DNA from: VKMB-3413 sp041027365
Lineage (GTDB): Bacteria; Pseudomonadota; Alphaproteobacteria; Rhizobiales; Rhizobiaceae
Reading direction: 5' to 3'
Assembly (NCBI RefSeq): GCF_041027365.1
Contig: NZ_JBFTEH010000005.1
Coordinates: 1-64,000, forward strand
Length of the DNA: 64,000 nucleotides
The position numbers and the translations under genes are program-made. Shown piece after piece: positions 1 through 8,148 of the stretch. Below the pieces are notes generated by a model. That model was not told the DNA's origin. It saw nothing but the letters and a program-made list of their open reading frames with translations, and searched no databases. Numbering within the stretch: the first letter of the stretch is position 1; every line of letters starts with the position of its first letter.

Positions 1-2
1 CC

Positions 3-104
3 TGGCTCGTCCACTACAACACCGAACGCCCGCACCTCGGCTACCGCAACATGGGCCGCAGGCCGGTCGAAACCGTCATGTCATTCGTTAGTCAAGAAGC
101 TTAA
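3..104 (+). pseudogene. 3' end of a DDE transposase/integrase (IS3/IS481-like), cut by the window edge
   Basis: The frame from the left edge ends in TAA at 102-104 and encodes WLVHYNTERPHLGYRN followed by GRRPVETV. The YNxxRPHxxxGxRxP pattern is the C-terminal signature of the integrase core in IS481/IS3-type transposases. The catalytic Asp and Glu residues would lie to the left, outside the window, so it is unknown whether the gene is intact. No clear terminal inverted repeat is visible after the stop. It borders a small region of lower GC, which suggests a mobile-element boundary. Confidence 0.75.
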
Positions 105-426
105 GAGGACAGCCTGCAGATTGCCTTCGCCGTCGGGCGGAAATTGCAGAAAACTCTTTCCATCGGGCCATGCGCCATAACCGCTGTTCAGATGCCCCCA
201 CCTTTTGCTGCTGACGGTACTTGAGCGAGGCATCTATGATCCTGCAGCCAACCTTTGACTCCGACACATCGGAAAAAGATCGGCCGCTTAAATCGCGCCA
301 ATTTGGCTGCACGGCTGCACCTGCAAGGCTACCGACATAAGACGAATTTCTATTTTTCCCATGGGGAATTTAGTGTATATTCCTACCTAATGGCCTTACG
401 GTTGCGGTCTACATAGGCATGACGCC
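105..426. other. Gene-free spacer, lower GC, with a probable promoter near its right end
   Basis: No convincing coding frame is seen in these 322 bases. A short inverted repeat, TTCCC-ATG-GGGAA, lies at 356-368. A TATATT box preceded by GTG at 376-381 could be the -10 of a promoter for the exported protein that starts at 427. The base composition is clearly less GC-rich than the rest of the window, in line with the neighbouring transposase remnant. Confidence 0.4.
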
Positions 427-780
427 ATGATAAAGTCTTCTATTATCGCCGCTGCCATAGCGTTGGCGCTATTGGGATCAAAGTCCGGGCTCGCGCAGGA
501 TTTGGCATCGCCAGATATCGTCTCACCCAAAGGCAACCTCCCTCTACGGGACAGTCCTCCTGGGCTCTTCAAAGGAAAGGGCGAGCAATTAGGGGTTGTC
601 AATCCTGATACCAAATACATTGTAATTCAGAAGAAAATTGTTCCTTCTATCTTCGGGAATGAAGAATGGCTTAATGTGCAGCCGCTCGAAAATTCCGCTC
701 AACGGCCAGCCGGATGGGTATTCTCCGGAAGCGGAGATGTCAGCAACTTCACTTTCGAAAACTCGAGTTCGGAGAAGTGA
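427..780 (+). CDS. Small exported SH3-like protein
   Basis: This gene encodes 117 residues with a clear signal peptide (about residues 1-24, ending SGLAQ). The mature part resembles a bacterial SH3 domain: a region beginning GNLPLRDSPPG, then a YIVIQKK strand, EEWLNVQP and GWVFSG. Such domains usually bind peptidoglycan or other proteins in the periplasm. It is followed after one base by a GTG-started membrane protein whose ribosome binding site lies inside this gene's end, so the two are probably one transcription and translation unit. Base composition is lower in GC than the chromosome around it, suggesting transfer. The function is unknown; the SH3 assignment comes from pattern only. Confidence 0.7.
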   Translation: MIKSSIIAAAIALALLGSKSGLAQDLASPDIVSPKGNLPLRDSPPGLFKGKGEQLGVVNPDTKYIVIQKKIVPSIFGNEEWLNVQPLENSAQRPAGWVFSGSGDVSNFTFENSSSEK

Positions 781-781
781 A

Positions 782-1126
782 GTGACTCTCCCAGAGAACC
801 CCGACTGGGGAATCCATATCATGGCAGCGATAGCGATTGTCCTACTCATGGGCCTTTACATAATAGGGATTCTTTGCCGGAATGTCGTATTCCCCGCAAA
901 GAAGCAAAACCTTCGCTCTCACCTTGCTGCTGGAATTCCTGTAGGATTCATCACGATGGGGCCTTACGGCAAGGCGGCCCTCTCAGGAATTAATCTTGCG
1001 TCACCTGACATGTTGTTCAACCTTATGATAACGTTTGGCTATGCAATTATCTTCGGAATGATGTCCAGAGAGACACTCGACAAGATAATCGCAACCGCAC
1101 CGGTCGGCGGGGGCCGAGGCGGATAG
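782..1126 (+). CDS. Small membrane protein paired with the SH3-like gene
   Basis: I chose the GTG at 782 because a GGAG box at 771-774 lies 7 bases upstream and the previous gene stops at 780. The frame stays open further upstream, but that part overlaps the SH3 gene. The 114-residue product has about three hydrophobic segments: MAAIAIVLLMGLYIIGI (about 16-38), a weaker one around IPVGFITMGPYG, and MLFNLMITFGYAIIFGMM near residue 90. The loops are short, and the tail is Gly-rich. I do not recognise the family. The tight spacing suggests it works with the exported SH3-like protein, perhaps as its membrane partner. Confidence 0.6.
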   Translation: MTLPENPDWGIHIMAAIAIVLLMGLYIIGILCRNVVFPAKKQNLRSHLAAGIPVGFITMGPYGKAALSGINLASPDMLFNLMITFGYAIIFGMMSRETLDKIIATAPVGGGRGG

Positions 1127-1144
1127 GCCGGGATCAATACTCCC

Positions 1145-1738
1145 TCACCGCGCCATCCCGTGATACGCCGCATTCGGCTTCATGTCCGTCGCCGAGGCCA
1201 CCCGGTTCGACATCGCGAAGAACGCCGCGACCGAGGCGATGTCGAAGATCGCGCGGTTGGAAAAGCCGGCGTCGCGCAAGCGCTGCCGGTCCGCCTCGAC
1301 GATCGTGTCCGGCCGTTCGGTCAGCTTTGTGACGAAGTCGAGCATCGCGCTGCGCTTCTCATCGAGCCCCGCCGCCCGCCAGTTCTGCGCGATCGTCTCG
1401 GCGAAGGCGGGATCGCCCGAGAGCTGGCGCACTGCGGCGCCGTGGGCGGTCAGGCAGTAGTGGCAGTGGTTGATCGCCGAGACGACGACGGCGATGATCT
1501 CCCGGTCGAGCTTCGAGAGCTCGCTGTCGGCCAGCATCAGCTCGTTGTAGAAGGTGGAGAAGGCGTCGAGCTTCTTCTCGTCGAAGGCATAGGCGAGGAG
1601 CACGTTCGGCACGAGGCCGAGCTTTTCCACGCATTTGGCGAAATAGGCCTGCGTTCGCTCCGACAGCGGCTCGGCGATGCCGAGATCGAGGGCGGTGACC
1701 GCCCCTTCGTGCTTCTGGTCGTCATGCGTCTCGGTCAT
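1145..1738 (-). CDS. Peroxidase-related enzyme, AhpD/carboxymuconolactone decarboxylase family
   Basis: The 197-residue product carries the family motif HCHYCLTAHG (C92, C95, H99) after DREIIAVVVS, with E80 in the proton-relay position known from AhpD. Such proteins are small all-helical thiol peroxidase-like enzymes; the actual substrate here is unknown. The start MTETHDDQ at 1738 is chosen because GGGAGG precedes it by a few bases, whereas the open frame to 2215 runs antisense into the GDH gene and has no family similarity. It is divergent from the NAD-GDH gene, with about 124 bases between the starts. Confidence 0.88.
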   Translation of the reverse strand: MTETHDDQKHEGAVTALDLGIAEPLSERTQAYFAKCVEKLGLVPNVLLAYAFDEKKLDAFSTFYNELMLADSELSKLDREIIAVVVSAINHCHYCLTAHGAAVRQLSGDPAFAETIAQNWRAAGLDEKRSAMLDFVTKLTERPDTIVEADRQRLRDAGFSNRAIFDIASVAAFFAMSNRVASATDMKPNAAYHGMAR

Positions 1739-1862
1739 GCGTTCCTCCCGAACAGGCGCGCCGCTTCGCGTCGGGAGTTTTCCCGTTGCGACGTCGCAGC
1801 GCGCGGACACTCCGCTATGATAGGCGCCTGACACCAAGGAAGCGACGACTGGAGGAAGCGCG

Positions 1863-4800
1863 ATGGACCGGCCGGAGATCGAAGGCGGCGCGAAGGAGTA
1901 CGGCGAGACCGGGCAGAGGATGGTCGAGAAGACCGAGATCCTGGAGGCGGTCACCGGCCTGATCGGGGCCGGCCAACCCGGCGCGACGCTGGCGCCGCTC
2001 CTGTTCGCCCGCCCGCCGGTCGACGATCTCGCGAGCTTCCGGGCCGAGGCGCTCGCCGCTGCCGCCCGTGCCGCGGCCGAAGCGCTCGCCGCGCATCGGC
2101 CGGGCAGGCCGGTGGTGCGGATCGAGCGGCCGGAGGGCTTCGTGCGCGGCGGCGAGGCGCAGGACCTCGTCACGGTCGTCTCCGACGACATGGCCTTCCT
2201 GTTCGATTCGATCACCGCCGAGATCGCCGAGAAGGCGACCGAGATCCACTACATCTCGCACCCGATCCTCGACGTCAGCCGCACCCCGGATGACACGATC
2301 GCGGCGTTTTCGAGCAGCCGGACGGACAACGGCACGCCGACCGGCGGCGCCCGCGTCAGCCTGATCCAGTTCGCGATCGACCCGCTGGCGGACGCGGACT
2401 CGGTCCAGACGCTCGCGGCGGACATCGAACGCATTCTCGCCCAGGTCGCGCATTCCAACCAGGACTTCCAGGCGATGCGCGCCCGCATCGACGCAGCGGC
2501 CGCCGCCCTGTTCCACCGGGCGACCCAGGTCGGCGACGGCGAGCGGGCGATGGTCGAGGAGTCGGCGAGGCTCCTCGAATGGCTGCGCGACGACAACTTC
2601 ATCTTCCTCGGCGCCTGCGACTACGCCTTCGTCGGCGAGGAGGAGGACGAATTCCTCGAGCGCCGCCAGGACGGCGCGCTCGGCATCCTGTGCGATCCGG
2701 ACGTGCGCATCCTCGGCCGGCCCGGCCGCTCGATGACGACGACGCCGGAGATCCGCGCCTTCCTCAAGGCGCCGAACCCGCTGATCGTCACCAAGGCGAA
2801 TGCCCGCTCGCTGGTCCACCGCCGGGCCTACATGGACTATGTCGGGGTCAAGCAATACGACGAGGCGGGCAACTTCTCCGGCGAGTTGCGCATCGTCGGC
2901 CTGTTCACCTCCTCCGCCTATACCCGCTCGATCCTGACGATCCCCTATGTCCGGCTGAAGGCCGAGACGGTGATCGGGCGCTCGGGCTTCCGGCCGGGCT
3001 CGCATTCGGCGAAGGCGCTCCTCAACGCGCTGGAATCCTATCCGCGCGACGAGGTCTTCCAGATCGATGCCGACCTCCTGGAGCGCTACGCCTCGGCGAT
3101 CGTCGAGCTCGGCGAGCGGCCCCGGGTGCGCGTGCTCTCGCGCGTCGACCGCTTCGACCGCTTCGCCTCGGTGATCGTCTACGTGCCGCGCGACCGCTAC
3201 GATTCGCGGCTGCGCGAGCGCATCGGCCACCTCCTCGCCGAGGCCTATGACGGTCACGTCTCGGCCTATTACCCCGCCTTTCCCGAGGGCCTGCTCGCCC
3301 GCGTCCACATCATCATCGGACGCGCCGAGGGCACGACGCCCGAGGTCGATCCGCATCGGCTGGAGACGCGGATCGCCGAGATGGCGAAGAACTGGGAGGA
3401 CGAGTTCGCGCTCGCCCTGTCGCGGGCCGGCGCGCCGGGCGCCCTCGCCGGCTTCGCCGCCGGCCTGCCGGACAGCTATCGCGACGTCATCGCGCCGGCG
3501 GAGGCCGTGCACGACGTCAAGGTGATCGAGCAGCTGTCGCGCGAGGCGCCGCTGTTCGTCGACTTCTATCGCCGCTCGCACGACCCGGCCGAGACGGTGC
3601 GGCTGAAGGTCTACCACCTCGGCAAGGCCGTCGAACTCTCCACCCGCGTGCCGATCCTGGAGAACATGGGCTTCTCCGTCGTCTCCGAGCGCACGCACCG
3701 GATCGTGCGGCCCGACGGCGAGACGGTGCACCTCCACGACATGGACCTTGCGCGCCATCGCGGCGGCGCCATCGACCTCTCCGACGACGGCGCCGCGCTG
3801 GAGGAGACCTTCGCGGCGGTCTGGCGCGGCGGCATCGAGAACGACGGCTTCAACGCCCTGGTGCTGGAGGCGGGCCTCGGATACCGCAAGGCCAATGTCC
3901 TGCGCGCCTATGCCCGCTATCTGCGCCAGGGCGGCCTCTCCTATTCACCGGACTACCTCGCCGCCGCGCTGGTGCGCCAGCCGGGCCTTGCGGCAAAGCT
4001 GTGGGAGCTGTTCGAGGCGAGCTTCGACCCCGCGCGCGCGACATCTGCGGACGCGGCCCGTGACGGCGCTTCGGCCGACGAAGGACCGGACGAGGCGGAA
4101 GACCGGCAGGCGCGGATCGCCGCCGAGCGCGGCACGAGGGAAATCTACGACGCCATCGTCGAGGCGCTGGATGCAGTCGATTCGATCGACGACGACCGCA
4201 TCGTCCGCCGCTTCCTCAACGCGATCCTGGCGACGCTCCGCACCAATTTCTATGCCGTCGACGGCATTTCCGCCGAGCCGCATTCCGAGCCGGGCCACGT
4301 CTCGCCGGCGCTGGCCTTCAAGCTGGATTCGCGCGCCGTCGAAGGCCTGCCGGCGCCCGTCCCCTTCCGCGAGATCTTCGTCTTCGACGCCCGGGTCGAG
4401 GGCGTCCACCTGCGCTTCGGCCCGGTGGCGCGCGGGGGCCTCAGATGGTCAGACCGCGCCCAGGACTACCGCACCGAGGTGCTCGGCCTCGTCAAGGCGC
4501 AGCAGGTGAAGAACGCCGTCATCGTGCCGGTCGGCGCCAAGGGCGGCTTCTTCCCGAAGCGCCTGCCGGACGCCTCGCAGCGCGACCAGTGGTTCGCCGC
4601 CGGCCGCTCGGCCTATGTCGTCTTCGTCGCCTCGCTGCTTTCGGTGACCGACAACATCGTCGGGGATACCATCGTGACGCCGGACAAGATCCGCCGGCAC
4701 GACGGGGACGATCCCTATTTCGTCGTCGCCGCCGACAAGGGCACGGCGACCTTCTCCGACACCGCCAACGCGATCGCCCAGTCCGAGGACTTCTGGCTCG

Positions 4801-6809
4801 ACGACGCCTTCGCATCGGGCGGGTCGGCCGGCTATGACCACAAGGCGATGGGCATCACCGCCAGGGGTGCCTGGGAGGCGGTGAAGCGGCATTTCCGCGA
4901 GCTCGATCGCGACATCCAGAGCGAGCCCTTCACCGTCACCGGCTGCGGCGACATGTCGGGCGACGTCTTCGGCAACGGCATGCTCTTGTCGCGCACGACG
5001 CGGCTCGTCGCCGCCTTCGACCACCGCGACATCTTCATCGACCCGGATCCCGATCCCGAGGTCTCCTTCGCCGAGCGCCGGCGCCTGTTCGACCAGCCGC
5101 GCTCGTCCTGGAGCGACTACGACCGCTCGAAGATCTCCGCCGGCGGCGGCGTCTTCTCGCGCCGCGACAAGCGCATCCGGCTGTCGGAAGAGGCCGCGGC
5201 GGCGATCGGCTGGGACAAGCGCGAGGGCACGCCGAGCGAGGTCATCACTGCGATCCTGAAGGCGCCGGTCGACCTCCTCTGGTTCGGCGGCATCGGCACC
5301 TATGTGCGAGCGTCCTCCGAGACCAATCCGGATGTCGGCGACCGCGCCAACGACGCGCTGCGCATCACCGGATCGGACATAAGGGCGAAGGTCGTCGGCG
5401 AAGGCGCCAATCTCGCCGTCACCCAGAAAGGCCGCATCGAGGCGGCCCGCCAGGGCGTGCGGATCAACTCGGACGCGATCGACAATTCCGCCGGCGTCAA
5501 CACCTCCGACGTCGAGGTGAACATCAAGATCGCGCTGAAGTCGGCGATGAGCGACGGCCGCCTCTCCCGCGAGGACCGCAACACGCTGCTCGCCGAGATG
5601 ACCGGCGAGGTCGCCGACCTCGTCCTCTCCAACAATTACGAGCAGACGCTGGCGATCTCGCTGGAGGAGCGCGAGGGGGCCGGGGCGCTGGCGCTGCAGG
5701 CCCGCTTCATGGCGGTGCTGGAGGACGCCGGCACGCTGGACCGCACGGTGGAGAACCTGCCGAACGAGGCCGCCATCGCGGACCTGCGCGGTTCCGGCCG
5801 CGGCCTCACCCGGCCTGAGATCGGCGTCCTCCTCGCCTATGCCAAGATCACCTTGTTCGACGAGATCGTCGCCAGCGACCTGCCGGGCGATCCCTATCTC
5901 GAAGACCGGCTGCACGACTATTTCCCGGTGCCGATGCGGCGCGACTTCGCGCATGACATCGAGGGGCATCGCCTTCACCGCGAGATCATCGCGACGGTGC
6001 TCGCCAACGAGGCGGTCAACCGCCTCGGGCCCACCTTCGTCACCGTGCTGCGCGAGACGACCGGCGCATCGCCAGCCGAGATTGTGCGTGCCTTCGTCGC
6101 GGCGAAGGACGGGCTCGACGTGCGCGGCCTCTACGAGCGGGTCGACGCGCTGGACGGCGCGCTCCACGGCAGGACGCAGAACGCGCTCTATGCCGAGATC
6201 GGCCGGTTCCTGCGCCGCACCACGCGCTGGTACGTCCAGAACGAGCGCTTCGCCGGCGGCCTGACCGGCGCCGCGATCGACAGCCGCGACGCACTCACCC
6301 GGCTGAAGCCGAAGCTGAAGGACCTCGCGACGGACGCCGCCCGCGAGGAAGCGGATGCGCGGGCCGCCGCCTGGGCGGAGAAGTCGGTGCCGCAGGATCT
6401 GGCGGACGACATCGCGCTCCTGCCGCTGCTCGCTCTCGTCCCCGACATCGCTGCGGTCTCGCGCGAGACCGGCACGGCGCTGGAGGAGACGGTCGCCTGC
6501 TATTTCGCCATCACGCGACTGTTCCAGATAGGCCGGCTGGAGGCGGCGCTGTTCCAGATCGAGACCGCCGACTATTTCGAGACGCTCGCCCTGCAGCGGG
6601 CCGGCAGCGGCATCGCAGTGGCGCGCCGGCGGCTGACCAGTGCGGCGCTGCGCGACCACCGCAGCGCCGAGGATTGGGCCGACACCCGGCGCGCGGCGGT
6701 CGAGCGCATCCGCGGCCAGATCGCCGCGCTCGCCGGCTCGGGCGAGACCTCGGTCGCGCGGCTGACGGTGGCGGCGGGGCTGCTGGCGGACCTCGCGGAC
6801 CAGGCGTAA
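1863..6809 (+). CDS. gdhZ: NAD-specific glutamate dehydrogenase, large (about 180 kDa) type
   Basis: This 1648-residue protein has the length and order of the large bacterial NAD-GDH family (GDH2/GdhZ): a long N-terminal regulatory half, then the catalytic dehydrogenase domain. The block GGLRWSDR...TEVLGLVKAQQ with VGAKGGFF sits near residues 855-895, and GCGDMSGDVFGNGML near 1027. The enzyme oxidatively deaminates glutamate to 2-oxoglutarate and ammonia with NAD, allowing growth on glutamate-family amino acids. A GGAGG box lies 7 bases before the ATG at 1863; a second in-frame ATG at 1920 is less likely. It stands alone, with no obvious operon partner. The symbol follows the Caulobacter orthologue name. 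Confidence 0.96.
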   Translation: MDRPEIEGGAKEYGETGQRMVEKTEILEAVTGLIGAGQPGATLAPLLFARPPVDDLASFRAEALAAAARAAAEALAAHRPGRPVVRIERPEGFVRGGEAQDLVTVVSDDMAFLFDSITAEIAEKATEIHYISHPILDVSRTPDDTIAAFSSSRTDNGTPTGGARVSLIQFAIDPLADADSVQTLAADIERILAQVAHSNQDFQAMRARIDAAAAALFHRATQVGDGERAMVEESARLLEWLRDDNFIFLGACDYAFVGEEEDEFLERRQDGALGILCDPDVRILGRPGRSMTTTPEIRAFLKAPNPLIVTKANARSLVHRRAYMDYVGVKQYDEAGNFSGELRIVGLFTSSAYTRSILTIPYVRLKAETVIGRSGFRPGSHSAKALLNALESYPRDEVFQIDADLLERYASAIVELGERPRVRVLSRVDRFDRFASVIVYVPRDRYDSRLRERIGHLLAEAYDGHVSAYYPAFPEGLLARVHIIIGRAEGTTPEVDPHRLETRIAEMAKNWEDEFALALSRAGAPGALAGFAAGLPDSYRDVIAPAEAVHDVKVIEQLSREAPLFVDFYRRSHDPAETVRLKVYHLGKAVELSTRVPILENMGFSVVSERTHRIVRPDGETVHLHDMDLARHRGGAIDLSDDGAALEETFAAVWRGGIENDGFNALVLEAGLGYRKANVLRAYARYLRQGGLSYSPDYLAAALVRQPGLAAKLWELFEASFDPARATSADAARDGASADEGPDEAEDRQARIAAERGTREIYDAIVEALDAVDSIDDDRIVRRFLNAILATLRTNFYAVDGISAEPHSEPGHVSPALAFKLDSRAVEGLPAPVPFREIFVFDARVEGVHLRFGPVARGGLRWSDRAQDYRTEVLGLVKAQQVKNAVIVPVGAKGGFFPKRLPDASQRDQWFAAGRSAYVVFVASLLSVTDNIVGDTIVTPDKIRRHDGDDPYFVVAADKGTATFSDTANAIAQSEDFWLDDAFASGGSAGYDHKAMGITARGAWEAVKRHFRELDRDIQSEPFTVTGCGDMSGDVFGNGMLLSRTTRLVAAFDHRDIFIDPDPDPEVSFAERRRLFDQPRSSWSDYDRSKISAGGGVFSRRDKRIRLSEEAAAAIGWDKREGTPSEVITAILKAPVDLLWFGGIGTYVRASSETNPDVGDRANDALRITGSDIRAKVVGEGANLAVTQKGRIEAARQGVRINSDAIDNSAGVNTSDVEVNIKIALKSAMSDGRLSREDRNTLLAEMTGEVADLVLSNNYEQTLAISLEEREGAGALALQARFMAVLEDAGTLDRTVENLPNEAAIADLRGSGRGLTRPEIGVLLAYAKITLFDEIVASDLPGDPYLEDRLHDYFPVPMRRDFAHDIEGHRLHREIIATVLANEAVNRLGPTFVTVLRETTGASPAEIVRAFVAAKDGLDVRGLYERVDALDGALHGRTQNALYAEIGRFLRRTTRWYVQNERFAGGLTGAAIDSRDALTRLKPKLKDLATDAAREEADARAAAWAEKSVPQDLADDIALLPLLALVPDIAAVSRETGTALEETVACYFAITRLFQIGRLEAALFQIETADYFETLALQRAGSGIAVARRRLTSAALRDHRSAEDWADTRRAAVERIRGQIAALAGSGETSVARLTVAAGLLADLADQA

Positions 6810-6949
6810 CCGAGGCCTCGGCCACCGCCTTTAGGCTGCCGTCCGGCGATTTTCAGGCGGCGGCCGCGGCGCCAAGCGGCTATAGGGTCGCAGATCGCGC
6901 ATGCCGGCTGCGACGGCCGGCTGTGCCTTTCTGTCGGAGGGCGTCACCG

Positions 6950-7807
6950 GTGCAGCTCGGCTCCATTCACATCTACCCGGTCAAGGGCGGCCGCGGCGTC
7001 GACCGCGAGACCGCCGCGGTCGAGGCGGCCGGCCTGGCGGGCGACCGCCGCTGGATGGTCGTCGACGCAGCCGGCCGCTTCGTCACCCAGCGCGAACTGC
7101 CGAAGCTCGCGCTGCTCGACGCTCAGCTCGATCCGGACGGCCTGCACCTTGGCTACGAGACTGCGGGCGAGCGCTTCGTGCCGACGCCGGACGGCGCGGC
7201 GCGGCTGACGGTCCGCGTCTGGGACGACACGGTCGAGGCGGCGCTGGCGGACGCCGCCACCAATGCCGCCCTGTCGCGCTGGCTCGGCCAGGATGTGCGC
7301 CTCGTCTATCAGGACGGCGGCGCCGCCCGCACGGTCAGCACCGACTGGAGCACGCCGGACCGGCCGGTCAGCTTCGCCGACGGCTTCCCGCTGCTCGTCG
7401 CCAACCGCCAGTCGCTGCGCGCGCTGAATACGGCGATCGTCTCCGCCGGCGGCGGTGCCGTGCCGATGAGCCGCTTCCGGCCGAACATCGTGATCGAGGA
7501 CGCAGAGCCCTTCGCCGAGGACGGCTGGGCCACGATCCGCATCGGCGCCGTCGTCCTCGATCTGGTCAAGCCCTGCGCCCGCTGCACCGTCACCACCGTC
7601 GACCAGCAGACCGGCCGCGTTGCCGGCACGGAGCCGCTCGACGCCCTTCGGCGGCTGCGGATGTCCGCCGACCGCCGCGTCCCCGGCGTCCTGTTCGGCT
7701 GGAACGCCGTGCCGCGCAGCCCCGGCCGCATCGACGTCGGCGATCTCGTGCGCGTCGAGGCGCATCGGCCGCCCGAGGGCATCGTCCGCCCGCCGCGGCA
7801 GGGATAA
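6950..7807 (+). CDS. MOSC domain protein with N-terminal beta-barrel (YcbX-like)
   Basis: The 285-residue product begins MQLGSIHIYPVKGGRG, the typical MOSC N-terminal barrel start, and carries the conserved CARC pair (C209, C212) in VKPCARCTVTTVDQ. MOSC proteins carry sulfur or the molybdenum cofactor; YcbX-type members reduce N-hydroxylated compounds, and that may apply here. The GTG at 6950 is chosen because GGAGG at 6936-6940 lies 9 bases upstream. The frame extends further upstream but overlaps the end of the GDH gene without family similarity. It is 140 bases downstream of the GDH gene, on the same strand. Confidence 0.88.
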   Translation: MQLGSIHIYPVKGGRGVDRETAAVEAAGLAGDRRWMVVDAAGRFVTQRELPKLALLDAQLDPDGLHLGYETAGERFVPTPDGAARLTVRVWDDTVEAALADAATNAALSRWLGQDVRLVYQDGGAARTVSTDWSTPDRPVSFADGFPLLVANRQSLRALNTAIVSAGGGAVPMSRFRPNIVIEDAEPFAEDGWATIRIGAVVLDLVKPCARCTVTTVDQQTGRVAGTEPLDALRRLRMSADRRVPGVLFGWNAVPRSPGRIDVGDLVRVEAHRPPEGIVRPPRQG

Positions 7808-8148
7808 GGCCGCGCCGAACGAAGCGCCTCCCCCTCGCCCGCTTGCGAGAGAGGGTGGACGCTGCGCAGCAGCGGACGGGTAAGAGGGACAAACGCCGAG
7901 ACACGCGGGTGGGCACATGAGACACAAGCGTTCACTTCGCCCCCGGCCGCGCAACACCTCCTCATCCCCTGCCGGGACTTCTCCCCATGGGGGAGAAGAA
8001 GGCAGCGTTGGCGGCCGCACCTTCCTTCTGCGGATGGCGATAGAGACCGATCAGCGCTGCGCGAAAAGCCGCACCGATCCTGCCCACTGGACGCCCTTCT
8101 CCTGCCCCAGTATCCCTCCGCTTCCCGCGCGACGCAGAGGCGACGACC
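7808..8148. repeat. Gene-free spacer with two GC-rich palindromic intergenic repeat units
   Basis: Unit one (about 7826-7888) has CCCTCGCCCGCTTGCGAG followed by AGAGGG, with short self-complementary arms. Unit two (about 7946-8000) contains a near-perfect hairpin, CTTCTCCCC-ATG-GGGGAGAAG, at 7978-7998. Such C-rich/G-rich palindromes recur between genes in many Rhizobiales genomes (RIME/ABC-type elements). No coding frame with a recognisable product is present. The promoter of the MFS gene at 8149 must lie at the right end or beyond the repeats. Confidence 0.55.

Noticed and set aside
88..312. Minus-strand 74-codon frame next to the transposase tail
   Set aside because: It overlaps the transposase end antisense and has no ribosome binding site or recognisable feature.
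1815..3758. Long minus-strand open frame opposite the N-terminal half of NAD-GDH
   Set aside because: It is rich in Arg, Asp and Gly with no domain pattern, as expected opposite a high-GC gene. The plus-strand frame has clear GDH2 motifs.
4449..6659. Minus-strand open frame of over 700 codons opposite the catalytic half of NAD-GDH
   Set aside because: This is an antisense shadow with low-complexity composition and no recognisable motif.
7978..7998. Hairpin as a terminator for the MOSC gene
   Set aside because: No T-tract follows on either strand, and it lies inside a repeat unit about 170 bases from the stop codon.
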